From contig OX421972.1 in NCBI GenBank assembly GCA_949128135.1, positions 54,618,817 to 54,682,816 on the forward strand: DNA of 64,000 bases, written 5' to 3'. Made by a program: the position numbers and the translations under genes. The notes under the pieces were generated by a model. It saw only the letters and a program-made list of their open reading frames with translations, was not told the origin of the DNA and searched no databases. The stretch comes from Parasteatoda lunata. Lineage: Eukaryota > Arthropoda > Arachnida > Araneae > Theridiidae. Shown here in pieces: positions 10,561 through 24,954 of the stretch; position 1 is the stretch's first letter, and each line of letters starts with the position of its first letter.

Positions 10561-10728
10561 TTATAGGAGACGGAAAAATTTATTTTATTTTTGTCATACC
10601 TAAGTTTAAAAATGCTATAAAACAGGGCATGAAATTTCAGTTTTAAAGATAGTAGTCAAACTAAATTTTTTGCTCTCCATTCCTTGCGTGAAAGTCTTGA
10701 AAAATTTAAAAAATGTTAAAAGATTTAG

Positions 10729-10883
10729 TATAAAGAACTGTTGTTAAGAGATGTTGTATAAAGAACTGTTGTTAAGAGATGTTGTATAAAGAAATGTTGT
10801 TAAGAGATGTTGTATAAAGAACTGTTGTTAAGAGATGTTGTATAAAGAACTGTTTTTTTAAGAGATGTTGTATAAAGAACTGA
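10729..10883. repeat. 28-bp minisatellite, about 5.5 units
   Basis: Head-to-tail units of ATAAAGAACTG followed by TTGTTAAGAGATGTTGT. One unit has a C-to-A change and one has its TTG stretch replaced by a T run. Units abut with no spacers. Confidence 0.9.
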
Positions 10884-11069
10884 GAATGTAGCAACTGAAG
10901 AAAGGAAACACATTTATTGTAAAGCAATAATTATATTAACTTAAAATCTGGCTCTTGTAAAGACTTAATGGTTTCAGTATCATCCTCATATCCTTAAAAG
11001 TCATTAAAATAAGAAAAATATCAGGAAATTGAAATATCAGAAATACCATCTGTCCATTGCAGCCTTAGT

Positions 11070-11240
11070 GTTGAAACTCTGTAACTCTCGGTCCCTATTA
11101 TTCTCGAGTTAAACTCTGTTGCACTAGAGTCAAACTCCATAACACTAGGGACAAATTCTGTTACATTAAAGCCAAACTCTGTAACACTGGGGGCTCAAAC
11201 TCTGTTACACTTGAGTCAAATTCAGTTACTCACTAGCCCT
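11070..11240. repeat. degenerate tandem repeat of ~28-30 bp
   Basis: About six imperfect units around AAACTCTGTTACACTxGAGTC. Unit length varies and substitutions are many. No coding frame runs through it. Confidence 0.7.
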
Positions 11241-11244
11241 AATT

Positions 11245-14200
11245 TTTCGGATCTCAATGGCGAGCTTGTAAGAGGAAACCTGATATAAAATACGGGATGC
11301 ATCACTTTCAAGAGATATGAGGGCGGAAGAATTGTTCTCTTGTTCAGTCTATTTTAAACATTGCTTTAATATTTTTTATTTCCTTTATAAAAACAAGAAA
11401 TATTTTGTTTGAAAATGATAGCACACGTGATTTCTCCTTGATTTTACTTGAAAATGGCTGATCGAAGGAATCAACATGGGGTTCTGCTTAATACCATGCC
11501 GCAGTCTGAATCTAAAAAACAAATTTTGTTTTCTAAATAATAAGTTGAATTCTAAAGCAAATGAATAATTTTAATTTTTCGTGAGGTTTTTTTTTTCCTT
11601 CCTTCTTTTGATTTATAAATTTGTTGCAATGACTTGTTTGGTAATTTAGTAACTGCTATATTTGTACAGATTTAAATATATTATACATTATATATTATAC
11701 AATCAGCAATCTAGTAAAAACAATTAGTTATAGTACGTTTATAAATTATTCATTTTACCCCCTCTCTATTCATACATAATCTAAATACTTATAATTAAAA
11801 TGCTATTTAAATGTTAATGTTGACCTTCAATATGGTATTTTTTTACTTTTTGTGATCCACTAACTGAAAATGGCTGTGCATTCTTGAGCTAAATAAATAC
11901 TGAAGTAATAAAAAATTAAGACAAATCCAAGCTTCGAATGTTTCCCTCATTTTTTTCCCTTTTTAACGCAAATTCAAAATTACGTACACTTGCATAATTT
12001 GCTTACATTCTGTAAAATGGCAACATTTTGCATCTATGTTAAAATTACAACTATTTATTAAAATTAAAAATCTAAATTTTTATTTTTCTATTTGACTTTC
12101 TATTTTCTATTTGTTTGGAGCAGAGTTTGACATGCTCTAAAATCCACTTTGCAGACCTAATGCATTGGCGATAAAGTAATGGGGTATGTATTTATGAAAC
12201 AATAAAAAGAAGCTTCAAATATATTTAAGAAAAAGATTTTTTTTTCTGAGTAATTTCCTCAAATTAAGGTAAGAATCACGAGTAAAATGAATAAAACACA
12301 ATACATTTTTTCAAAAAAAAAAAAAAAAAAAAAATGACTACATTTTTTAAGTAAGCTAAAAATGAGTAAATAGTTTGTTGGATCTAAAATGCAAAACGTA
12401 AGCCACAACAATTTCATCACTTCGTATTGAAATTTTAACACCATCGAAAATTCCTACTTTGCGCACTACTTTTTCTTTAAGCCTCACAAAGTTTTCTTCT
12501 TTTTAGTCCACTTGAAAAGTGCTGCTTTTAAAATTTCTAAATTCATTCTAGTCCCTGATGCAGTTTAAATTTGTGCCCAACAATTATTTAAAAAAATGAC
12601 GACAATCAGATTGCCGATAAATTAGACGAGAAATTCTGCTAGTAGCGATCAGAATTCCGTTCAATCTTATATTGTTATCAATCACAGAGAAGTAGTCAAC
12701 TTTCGATCCCTCGTGCTATTTGAAAATTGGTTGGAAATTGGACGATTTGAAAAATGTTGATGGACGATAAATTTTAATCAGACGATAAAATTTGCTATTG
12801 GATTAATCTGAAGACTATTTAAACTTAGTATTATCGACGAACATAGATCTTCAGTTAAAGTTTGTGTATAGCCAAGTATATTAAATAAAATTATATAAAA
12901 TCATATAAAATTTAAGTATATTTGAGTTCGTCGAAAAGTAATAAATATTTTTACAGCAAGATTTCCTCGCCATGAAAACGAAAACCAGTTAATAAAAAAC
13001 ATGGTAAGAATCAAGAAAGAGATGGTCAAAATTTTGCAACATGTAAAAGATGTGCATAAATAACTTCATCTTAATAATTATATATATTTTTTTAAATAAG
13101 TAAATAAAACGATTGTCTTAACTGTGTAATATATTTATAGAAGAACGGTTTTAAAACAAAATGCAGGTAGAGGTATTTTCAAAATAAAACATATAATTAA
13201 AGACTTTTAAAGCACAAGTTTAAAAATTAATATGTTATTGTTTTAATTTCTACACTAAACTTCAAAATTAAAAATAATAGTATTAAATCGGATACCGAGA
13301 AATAACTATGCTGAAAATCCCATCTTTCTTTGATGAATTATCGGATGAATAGTTTGCGAGTAAATACAATATTCAAAAATAAGATTTATTTTTTTATTGA
13401 AACAATGACTTCTCTTTTGATTTATAAACTTTTATTTCTCGATGGCTATTCTTTAAAATTTTTTGTCTTCTTTTAAATTTTAGAATTTCGAATAAACAGG
13501 TATTAAGTTATATACATAACATTTCTTTTAACCTAAACTGCATTTTTATGCGTTATATGGTATAATTTTCTTATGCATAATACCCAAATCTAAATATTTT
13601 AATTGCATTATGATTATAATTATTAAACGTTATTAAATCAACAGAAAAATTGCTTCAAATATTCTACCTGAAAATTTTGGTTTTATTTGTCAGAAAAGAA
13701 GAAAGGAGACAGAAAAAAAAAAGAAAGAAAGAAAATAATAAACTTTTTTTTTCAAAGGTATATTTTAGACATGGATGATGCAGAGCATCGCCTTCGAAAG
13801 ACAAAGAAGCAATTTTCGATGGTGATAGTTAATTACACAAGTGATGTGTCCATGTTTTACGTGACAGAAAGTGAGACAAAAAAAATATATTTTCTGCTCT
13901 TTTTAGTTCACTTGAAATTTGTAGTTTTCTAAAAAATTATACTATTTAATACTCTTTCTGTCAAGTTTTGTGTCTGTTTGATGTCGGAAAATGGCCAAAA
14001 TTTCGAGAATTGATAAAATAGAGATAAATTTGTTTACAACATTTAGGAAAAAAATTTAATTTATAAGTCAACAAGTTCAGGTCTCCAATTGAAATTTGAG
14101 CACACTACCTTGTCAAAAATTGATCTTAAATTAGATTGACGATGCAGTCTAATTGGATATAAATTCTTTTTATAGCCGTTAGGAAGTGATTTAAAATTTC

Positions 14201-14325
14201 ATTGTCCTCTAACACTTGCTCTCTTGAAGAAAATTGATAACTCTCTTGAAGAGATGTTAATGTTTTATGCAAGTAGGAGAGTTGTCAAAATTTCATTGGC
14301 AAGATCCATCCTCACACACATAGAA
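11245..14325. other. 3-kb gene-free AT-rich stretch
   Basis: No gene, RNA or clear mobile element is recognised. A poly(A) run of about 23 lies at 12310-12333. A weak similarity between 12470-12680 and 13890-14150 (AGTxCACTTGAAA, then ATTAGA) suggests an old duplication but is too diverged to assert. Confidence 0.45.
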
Positions 14326-14327
14326 TC

Positions 14328-14530
14328 GATTCATAAAACCAACAGCCGACCCAATGCTGAAGTTACGATTGTCAATGTTCAACTCCAAAGCCTTGTAATT
14401 TTGAACCCAACTCTGAAGACAAGGGGGCTCCTGGATCAAACACTAGGACAAATGAGCTTTCGTGGAATAGTTTTTGATGGAACTAACCCACATTAATATT
14501 AGATGAAGCGGAAAACTACGAAACTTCTCA
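14328..14530 (-). mobile_element. tRNA-derived SINE family A, body fragment
   Basis: It carries AACAGCCGACCCAATGCTGA, TTGTAATTTTGAACCCAA and TTTTTGATGGAACTAACCCA in the family order. The tRNA-like head expected to the right is missing. A 90-codon frame at 14224-14496 merely overlaps it. Confidence 0.7.
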
Positions 14531-16120
14531 TTTGCGACATCGTGAATTATAAGTCAAGAGATATGCTTCAACGCCATGTTGTTTAAAGAGTAGTCGTCGC
14601 TAAAGAACGGTAAGCTGTTGGAAGCAAATTGCTTTGCATTTGTAGTAGTTTGCAATATTCTTGGAATAAGTGTTGCCAGACTGAACTGGGACTCACTACC
14701 CCGGAAAGGGTTAAGGGCAGTCTTTATAAAACATCCCACCTATTGAAAAAGCATAGAGCTGAGTCTTACTCTACAATTAGTTTGATGTCGTATACTCATT
14801 TCAAAAAATTCATTAGTCTAGAGAATAAATGTATTAGGGAAGTAAATGATGCCACTGAATTCAGTCAATGTCAGTGGCTCAGAAAGTATATAAAATTTCC
14901 ATTTACCTACACCATGGTAGGAAATAAGGTAAAATATTCCTCTATCACTTTTATCAATGAGATCAAAGTCAATTGCTTGTGGGCGGGGGGTCACTGCTCG
15001 AAACTCAACAGTGCAGCTAACAATTAGAGAAGCCATTATTCTTCTGAGATAGCGAATAATATTTCTCGCATTGTCTCAGACACTAAGCAGCTTCACGCAC
15101 CGGTGGCACTTGTAAAGCATGGAATTGTCTGCCAGCACCCTGACCAGGTTTTTTCCACGCTCCTCTACCTTTTTTCTTTTTTTTTTCCTACTCAAGAAAG
15201 TGATTCATCTTCCATTTTTTAACTTCCTTCAACTTTCAATTTCCTTAAAGAACGTTTTCTGATTTCCGAATACCCTGCGGTGTCCTTTCACTTTTGCGCC
15301 CGTCATGAATTTATGCAGATTAGACACTGCTCCGGATGTATTAAGATGAGTAACAAGCTTTCTGGGATTGGATTTTGGTTCTTCTTTTTGTTTATCTTCA
15401 GCTTTTTAACTTTTTACTAGATTACAAAGATAAAACATGACTATATATGAAATAAATAAATAAATGAAAAACAGAAAATGTGATTCGCTTGAAACTCAAA
15501 TTGAACTAGATCCGGATAGACGAATTTACGGTGTTAATCTGTAACACTATCTTCGTAAATCCAAATTAGTCTGCGACTCCAACGCGGTCAGACAGACACT
15601 ATTATTGCAAAAATTCAGCACAATTCAACGTATATAAGTATTTTTTTTTTAAATTGCAGACATAAAGTATTTAAAAATTGAGCAAAATAAATTTTATTTT
15701 TTATTTTTAAAAAATTCTGAAGGCGCATTACGAGGATTGTCATTTCAAAAGGTAAAATTAATCTATAGATACTGCGATGATCTGCAGAGCCCCAGTCCGA
15801 AAGGTTTATGCTACCAGAAGCTAGATTACCATGACAGTGTACTATGCACAGAACAATTAAGTAGTTCTGACTGATTAACATTTCTGACTGATCAACAATT
15901 AAGTTTAACTGACTGATTTACTCTGACTGCTTTCTGTATTTTTAATGTCAATTCCTTGCCCAAAATTAACTAAGTTATTTTAAACTCTGTCAGTAGGCTA
16001 AAAATTTTTGAATCAAGTTATGGAAAAAATCTTCTAACATAAATGTTTTTTACATTATACTCAAAAATCTCATTGACATTATGTTATGTGAAAGAACATA
16101 GATTGTTGATATAAAAGGAC
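14531..16120. other. gene-free stretch with one unexplained open frame
   Basis: A 132-codon plus-strand frame at 14629-15027 has no motif I recognise. It has no promoter or splice context and an unremarkable composition, so it is not called a gene. Otherwise AT-rich with T runs. Confidence 0.4.
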
Positions 16121-16124
16121 AATA

Positions 16125-16445
16125 ACTTTATATCAAAGGATTGAATTTTCACGTATTAAGACTTAATGGTTCCGGTGGGTAGCCTCAAATATGCTAATTA
16201 ATTTGTCCAGACGATACTTAAAGTTATGAAATCAGACATCAAAACGCACTTTTCCTCTGAATAAACATACTATTTTTTTGAACAAATGTAAACTCTCTAA
16301 AAATATAAGGGTAGCCAGCACACATAAAAATACTGTCCCAAAAGTTTTGCCAGGTAGCGTATTTCGCAATAATTCGAGACTTTTTTGAGCGATTTGAAAG
16401 TTTTTTTCACGCAATTGCAATTATAAAATTCGTTTATCCAAAAAT
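16125..16445 (+). repeat. dispersed repeat R, copy 1
   Basis: The core around GACTTAATGGTTCC and CCTCAAATATGCTAATTAA (16160-16204) is shared with 49530-49875 and, inverted, with 30625-30780. Flanking similarity (ATGAAATCAGACATCAAAAC; AATTCGTTTATCxAAAA) extends well beyond the core. No coding potential and no clear termini. Probably an unclassified interspersed element. Confidence 0.6.
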
Positions 16446-16449
16446 AATT

Positions 16450-17993
<1,544 letters not shown>

Positions 17994-18078
17994 TATTTAT
18001 TATTGTTTTTCTTTTTCCCTTTTTTCATTGTTCTGTAATATTTCCATGTTTTCTCTACATTTTGAACTTATATATATC

Positions 18079-19619
18079 GGTGATTCTTAGGAAACATGTC
18101 CATGCGGACCAAAAAATTTCTTCAAATTTAGTCTTCAAAACAATCTAATTTTTTTTAATATTTATTTAGTTACATTTATTAATATCTTACAGACAGCAGT
18201 GTAGTTTATTGACATTTGCTCAAGAAAAAAATAAAATAGAAATTCACCACATTTTGAATACCATGAAAATGACATATTATCTTAGAAGTTTGAAAAAACA
18301 GTCATTTTAAGCTATTAGTAAGTAACAAAACCTAAGCCTTTATGTTAGATGGACCATGAATAACTTAAATTAATTATTTCATCTACTGTAGAAAGAATCA
18401 AAAACATTTTTGTTGCTGATATGTACAGAATAAAATTGTGTAAAATAATCAATCATTAAATACATAAATAACTTAGATTACATTCAATCTTATTACAATC
18501 ATACATAAACTTGGTATTAGGTTAATATTTGCTTTTCCTCTTTACAGTGCAAGCAGTTAAAAAAAAATCCGGTAACACTTCAATGTCCTGGCATTCATAA
18601 GCCAGGAAAATGACAGCCAGAATAATGACAAATTCGCCATTTCATAGCATATAACTTTACTTTAATTTAATATTTTAGCCTAAGACGTTTATATTCTGCA
18701 GAAAACAACAGGATTTCTTAAAATAACTCAGATAAATCTATGTAGTTTATGTTATTAAGGATTTCAAGAAGCCAGGAAAATGACAACACAAAAACCTACT
18801 CACCTTGAAAAATTTTTTGAAATAGATTTTGAGCCAGAAAGTTGGTTCTTTATTCATGTAACAAGACATGTTCAGCTAGGAGGGTATCTAATCAATCTAT
18901 TAACATAAGATCTATCTATTTTGTTTATAAACCACTTAATAAAATTAGCCAGGAAAATAACAGATTTTCTTGTGACAAACAAATAAATGACAGAAAAAAT
19001 TATTTTAAACGAAATTTTTGTAAATAATACCCTCTGCGTATTTTCTAGAAATGCTTACACCGGTTGAGATAAAAATAAATAAATTAGATATTGAAAAATT
19101 TATGGGAAGTTTTGAAGCTAGTTATTATCAGGGGTGAAAGCGAGACGGAAAATAGGAAAGGCTGGTAGTGAAATCTTTTCAGTTATAGCTAGTTTTGGGG
19201 AGGAGCTTACCCATTCTTTTTTTAAAGTATTCAACGATATCTACTTTATCTTCGAAAAGAAGCAGTTTTATATATATGCTAAAATTTTAAAAGAAATCTT
19301 GATAGTTACAGATATTTTATTTTTTTCGAAAAAAATGCTGGAATGAAATGCCATACGTACCAGGATTTTCTCTTTTCCGTCTTGCTATATAAGGGCTTTC
19401 ACCCATGGTTCTTATTGGAAACATTGTTTGTGACATGCCAGAAACATGAAATTTTGAAGTTCAATTTAAATTTTTAAATATACAAAATAGTCGATACTAG
19501 GTTATTTTAAAATGCTAACAGCAATTTATTAAATTCCTTTTTTAAAAAGTTCTTTTAGTAGTTTAGTATTAGATCTTGGTGCAAGTGACTGTAAATTGTC
19601 ATATTTCGTGAGAATCACC
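18079..19619. mobile_element. 1.54-kb TIR element with internal repeats
   Basis: The ends GGTGATTCTTAGGAAACATG (18079-18098) and the inverse of 19600-19619 match at 17 of 20 positions and are flanked by TATAT on both sides. Three direct copies of GCCAGGAAAATGACA or near variants lie inside at 18601, 18771 and 18948. These could be transposase-binding subterminal sites or remains of a tandem array. No transposase frame is readable. A smaller TIR element is nested at 19132-19404. Confidence 0.6.
19132..19404. mobile_element. nested 273-bp MITE
   Basis: Perfect 10-bp ends GGGTGAAAGC (19132-19141) and their inverse (19395-19404). A second inverted block, GACGGAAAA, lies at 19144-19152 and 19373-19381. 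The 70-codon frame inside is not considered a gene. Confidence 0.55.
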
Positions 19620-20300
19620 CATATAACATGAACATGTTTTTGGTTTAATAAATATTATTTTGGGAAATATTTATAATTTTGTGAGCAAAAACATTACACG
19701 AATGAACACTGTACCAATTATTAAATTATAACGCAATTTATTTATTATGTTTATTAACATACAAACTTATGTTATAATAAAGAAAATGTATTTTAAAAGG
19801 TAGTACTTTCAATTTTACTCGTACATAAAAAGAAATTTCAACACATAATTTGAAATTAACATTTACTTTGTAATAAGATTAATACTTTTTTTATGTTTCG
19901 GTGAAAATTTTAATAAGTGTATAAATCAGAATCATAATTGAGAATTTTAACTCCACAGCTCTGATTTAGAAGTTGCGTCATAAATTCTTGAGTAGATAAA
20001 AAAAAACTATCAAATATAATAAAAAACTTCATCACATCATATTACGTTACAAATTCCAGATTTGATAAAAAAAATAGCAACCGAATGTAATAAAAAACTA
20101 TTAATGTACTATCTTATTATCTATAAGATGTTGTAATGCCAAAAGTTGTAATACACAGGGTGTGATAAAAAACTATTAATATATTATCTTATTACCTATA
20201 AGATGTTTTAATGCAAAAGTTGTAATACACAGGGTGTCCTAAAAGTTATAAAAAAAAGTATATGGGTAGGAGACTCATAATTCCACAATTTTTTTTAATT
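19620..20300. other. gene-free stretch with short direct repeat
   Basis: AT-rich. A block containing GATAAAAAACTATTAAT, CTATAAGATGTT and AAAAGTTGTAATACACAGGGTGT appears twice in tandem (about 20085-20165 and 20160-20240). No gene seen. Confidence 0.5.
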
Positions 20301-20690
20301 TTATAACCGGCGTTGAACAGCAGACCCAATTCTGAATTAGGACTATCAATGTTCAACTTCATAATCTTGTAATTGTGAACCCAACCCAGAAGACAAGAGA
20401 AATCCCGGATCAAGCATTGGGACAAACTAGCCTTCGCGAAAGAACTTTTTGATGGAACTAGCCCACTTTTGCGTTACATGAAAATAAAAACCACGAAAAC
20501 CTCCCAAGCCACCAAGGTAAGGGGATTCTAACCCATCATCCGTCTACTGCTGAGGAAATTTTAAGTCAGTAATGTGGTTGATGAGAGCCAAGTACAGAAC
20601 TCGTAAATAACAGCCTGTGCTGGGATTCGAACCTGTGTCATATCATTGGGAGCTGCACGCTCTATCCCCTGAGCCACCACGCATTTTACA
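20300..20690 (-). mobile_element. tRNA-derived SINE family A, near-complete copy
   Basis: Read on the minus strand it has a tRNA-like head (GTGGTGGCTCAGGGGATAGA, then a B box, the inverse of GGGATTCGAACC, at 20632-20643). It then runs through a body shared with the other family A copies and ends in an A-rich tail, seen as a T-rich run at 20306-20315 and 20321. It is about 390 bp and is one of the two most complete copies. Confidence 0.85.
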
Positions 20691-20984
20691 TTTTAATTTT
20701 TGAATTCATTCTTTCGTAGTAGTATACGATAGATGGTTAAGTACTGAATGGCATATCAAGTAAATAGCCTCCATAGATTTTCTTCCACATACGCCTTATT
20801 TCGTCGTATTTTTCAACGACTCTTTTGCACAAATGTGGCTTGAATCCGTTGACATAGCACTCGGTTTTCTCTTTGAAGACGTGGGTTGCAGTGAGTTTGT
20901 GAGCATAAACTTTAGATTAAAAAATATATATATAATAAGAAGGTTTTATTGTGGTAAATCGCGTCATCTGGTTGGCCAATAAGT

Positions 20985-21115
20985 TAAGTACAAAAAAGCA
21001 AAGTCAATGGAAAAAAAGTACTTACTCGTTTAGAGAAACCGTAAAAAATTCAATATGCTGTTAATAACGTCAATGATGCTTCATTAATTTTGGTAATAGG
21101 TACTAATGGAATTAA
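20985..21115 (+). repeat. third copy of the 5160-5435 unit
   Basis: It shares AAAGCAAAGTCAATGGA, ACTTACTCGTTTAGAGAAxC, AATATGCTGTTAATAACG, CAATGATGCTTxATTAAT and GGTAATAGGTACTAATTGAA-like blocks in the same order as the earlier tandem pair. Confidence 0.6.
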
Positions 21116-21339
21116 GATAATTGGTGATGTTTTTAAAAAGTACTAAACATATTAATACCGGTACTTCCGTAGGTACTGTGGTAGTAGATCTTTGACGGTC
21201 CACCAAAAAGTAGAAATACCGTTGAAAATTGCTTAATTGTGATACATTTTGATTATCATAAGTTCGTCTCGAGCAACAGCAAATGATGACCAAAGTGGGG
21301 AGATTAGATATCGACCATATCAACCTTCATCTACGTTAA

Positions 21340-21800
21340 GATAACCCAACATAGAATCGAGTTAACATGTCTTATATACCAATAGGTTGGAATTGTATTT
21401 TTATAGTGGCAGATACACTACAGTACTTCCCCACCAGAATTTTATCTGTAATAGAATTTAATAAATGGTTACCACTAGTTGATTAATTGCTGTTTTGTGA
21501 GAAGCCGGGAGAGCTGTATTAAGATCACCGTACTTTTAAGTGCTGATCATGAGAGCTGTATTAAGTTCACGGTCGTGGTCTATTGTGCTGCCATTAGAAG
21601 TCGAGTGTATACATTCCAACGTAGTGTGTGTTCGAGACTAAGTAGCAACAGCGCGAGGAGGTTGATAATGTCACAAGAAGCAAGTCAGCTTTTCAATGTG
21701 GACCATCCATTGAAGTAGGCGTGTTCAAATCGAAGAGGGAGTTTCTGTCAAAGTAGGCGTGTTCACATCACGCCCGAAGGTCACCAATGTGGGAAGTGAT
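21340..21800. other. GC-richer block with short internal duplications
   Basis: GAGAGCTGTATTAAG(A/T)TCAC occurs at 21509-21528 and 21551-21570. AAGTAGGCGTGTTCA occurs at 21713-21727 and 21750-21764. The block is richer in GC than its surroundings and could be a solo LTR or retroelement leader. I cannot find paired LTR ends or a primer-binding site, so the type stays open. Confidence 0.35.
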
Positions 21801-22129
21801 CATAGTTAATCTCTTTATTTTGATAGGATGAAGTTTCAAAAAGAGTTTTGCTCAGACCTATATAGGGTAATCTTGGCAAACAAAGCGTAGGTATCCTTTG
21901 ACCAAGAGGGTAATATTTTTTAAATGTTAAGTTTTTTTCTAATTTTTTTATTTAGCTTACAAGGAGAGGGCGAAACTTCACTTTGGGATGAAAATTGGTA
22001 TATTAATAGTATACCTTACGAGTGTTAACCCTTTAAAATAAAGCGAACAAGCCAATCAAATTCGAGAAAAATGCCTTTGAGAATGTCAGCATACTTTATA
22101 TACTAATTAATTCTACACTTCTCTCACGG

Positions 22130-22265
22130 CGCAGTAACTTAACTGTATTACTAACCGACTTAAACATATATGTGGAAAAAAAAATGTCCTTTGCCCGATT
22201 CAAACAGTCAAAAATCTCATTGTTAGGGAGATTTCCTTTTCGTTGAGCCACTGCGCCGTTACCGA
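22130..22265 (-). mobile_element. possible tRNA-like SINE head
   Basis: Read on the minus strand, GGCGCAGTGGCTCAACG resembles a tRNA A-box region, and a TTTGAATC stretch some 50 bp on resembles a weak B box. An inverted GGCGCAGT is also present near 22130, which could instead make this a small TIR element. Weak call. Confidence 0.3.
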
Positions 22266-22269
22266 AGAA

Positions 22270-23476
22270 AAAATTTAACTATCACGTAAAGTATGCTTAT
22301 TTTTTCAAATGTGTTTTTCCCAAAATTGAGTGGCTAGCGCTCTTTATTATATTATTTTAAATGTGTTAACACCCCATAAGGTAAGATACTTATACATCAA
22401 ATTTCCTCCGGAAGTGAATTTCCCTAGCCGTGTCCTTTCCTTGTTAGTTTACAATAACAAGCTGAATAATGTTTAAATTGAGATGAAATTTTCGGCGAAA
22501 TATAGCCCTTAGACAAAAATTTATTCAATGATTGGAGACCACTCCTGACCCAAACTGTAATAATCATGTTATATTTTTTAAATAAAAAAACTATTTCAAA
22601 AATAATTTACCAATTAAGGATAATACTACAATCTTACCTTTTTTGACCAATAAACTACTTCAGAATTTACAAAAAGAAAGAAGAAAGTAAAAAATGAAAA
22701 GGCCAATTGAAGCATTAAATAAAAAGCAAAACAATGGAAATTACTAAAAATAAACAAACTTATAGTTAATTTTCAAGGCAAGCAATTCCGTATACGTTTA
22801 TATGACTGTTTTCTTAACATTAAGTATTTTTCCGAATTCATTAAAAAAAAAAAAAATTTCGTTTGATTCCAAGAACAATGCAATAAATGACTCTGGTTCA
22901 TCAACATGCATTCATAGTGAAGTTTGATTGCTTTGGATGAAGAATTTTAATAATTTATCAATTTTGTTATGTCAATGTTTTTGTTTCCGACTTGATAGGA
23001 TCATTGTCACGTAAGTAAATGCAAATATACATATGTGTGTGTATATAAAATGTCTCTTATTGTCAAAGTCACGAGAGCAAAAATGATACAATCAAATAAA
23101 ACGAAAACTATCTGAAATATTGATTGAATTTTAGACAAACCTAATTATATTCTTCAGTTCCATGAGTAACTGACATTTACCAAGCGAAATGGGTATTTTG
23201 TAACATTCTATACGAAATATGTATGTTTCTTTACCTTAATCCGGTGGTAGAATTACTTTTCCCAAAATACTTCTTGAGAAATAAGAAAAAAAAGTTAAAA
23301 CCCTTAAACTGGCTGATATTAAAACAGCTTACATGAAAGGTAATACTGATTCAATAAGAATTTCTTCAGAAATTAAAATGAATTTTAAAGTGTGTTCAGT
23401 TCTCACGCGTCGTCATTTTTCGTTGCTATTGCAACTACTGCTCTTTAATAATTTGCAAACGATATTTATTTTTAGA
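22270..23476. other. gene-free stretch
   Basis: AT-rich sequence, homopolymer runs and a short TGTG/TATA run near 23030-23045. Nothing else recognised. Confidence 0.5.
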
Positions 23477-23870
23477 ATGGGATACCTGCAAGTGACGTAG
23501 TGTGAGTATCTCGATCCTGATTGGTTGCTGAAACGCGGCATCTGTTTAAGTTAGCTACTGTTTTTTCCATTCTATTTCGACTAAACCAAGCCCGCCAAGT
23601 ATCAATTCTCTTAAATGACACATTCTAAATTCTTTCACAAAGATTCTTTCTCAAAGATTTCAATTCTTTCAACCCAAAGACAGGCACGAAGTCATGTGGA
23701 AGATAAACAATGTAATGAGTTGCCAGGTACAAAAAACAAATATATATCACGGTTAAAATAAAATTAAAATATTGGCTCTGTATTTAATTAACTTATCGTT
23801 AATTGGCATTCTTAAACTTATGTAGAGAAACTAAGCTCAACTTTAATACGCCATTTTGCGGTTAAAGATT
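23477..23870 (+). repeat. segmental duplication, copy 1 (uninterrupted)
   Basis: It starts ATGGGATACCTGCAAGTGAC and runs through CATTCTATTTCGA, CAAGCCCG, TTCACAAAGATT, AAGACAGG, GTTGCCAGGTACA and AACTxAGCTCxACTTTAA. The same order is found at 24590-25575, where about 500 bp of MITE sequence interrupt it. Probably an older interspersed element. No coding frame. Confidence 0.75.
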
Positions 23871-24683
23871 AGCTGACGTCATAGGTCACACGTGTGGGCA
23901 TGTGAGATCTTCTTCTTCTTGAAGTACAAGTACCCAATTATTATAAAAAAGAATGACTGGCATTTTTAATTTTTATCAACACCGCAATGAAGAAAAAATT
24001 CAAACCATGCATGAAAATTTCTTGCTGTATGAAACTCTGTTACGTGTATAACTGAAAAACACCACCCATTATTTTTTTTAAACTAGAAATTGATTTTTTT
24101 GAAAAATATGGTAAATTACTTTTACCAAAAAATTACTCAAAGAAAATTTCAGAGAAGAATTATTCATGAATTACAGCTTTAAAAAAAAAAAAAAAAAGTG
24201 GGGAAGCAACTTAAACTTTTGCTCTGTCTACTATTAAAATATGGTCAAAAACTACAACACTCAGTTTTTTTATTAACATCGAGATTTTTGATTCTAAGTT
24301 GGCATTTTCATGGAGTCGTTGACAATCAGGGTCTCGATTCTGCAGCACTTACTTTCCGTAAATATTCTATGTTACATCTACCCAATTTTTGTCTTTTTAT
24401 TTTTTATTCATTGCCTCCTGCTGTCCCGCCTTATAAAGATACCTGCTAGTGGATTTCAACAACAGTTCTCTGAATTTTTCGCTTTCATATGCCAAAAATC
24501 GTCTAGCTGTATCTGCTGATAAAGATTGAATATAAAAGCTACACATAAATCTTCTTGACAAAAAGGGTGTACCTTAGTCAATATTAGCCAATGGGATACC
24601 TGCAAGTGACGTCGTGTGGCTATCTTAATCCTGATTCTTGATTGGTTGTTGAAAGATGGCATTTGCTTACGTTATCAACTGTA

Positions 24684-24954
24684 TAGTGCGGCTTTCAGGA
24701 GAACTCACTCAGACTAAAAGTCTGGGGCTGTCTGCTACTATGGTAACAAGCAAAGGCACATTTCTAATGGGGGGTTAAATGGAGGAAAGAAGATATCGAT
24801 CGGTTTACTCACGACGACCTATGTCGAGATTAAGACAAAACTATTCACCTCACACCCCTATTCGAAGTGTCCTTTCCTCGGGTACTACGGTTAATAGTAC
24901 CCGCCAAAACACGAGACGAGTGTCTGGAGGATTACTCCTGAAAGCCGCACTACT
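24684..24954. mobile_element. 271-bp MITE, TA target site
   Basis: TAGTGCGGCTTTCAGGAG at the left end is matched perfectly inverted at 24937-24954. The TA at each boundary fits a Tc1/mariner-type target. Inside, AGTCTGGGGCTGT and CTATGGTAAC are shared with the adjoining MITE. The 61-codon frame at 24779-24964 is not a gene. Confidence 0.8.

Noticed and set aside
10729..10883. CRISPR-like array of 28-bp repeats
   Set aside because: Units abut without spacers and the DNA is eukaryotic; it is a minisatellite.
10960..11000. Fourth copy of dispersed repeat R (GACTTAATGGTTTC)
   Set aside because: The match is limited to the short core; the following ATATGCTAATTAA block is missing.
14629..15027. 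132-codon plus-strand frame
   Set aside because: No domain, no splice or promoter context, and it directly follows SINE debris. Not enough to call a gene.
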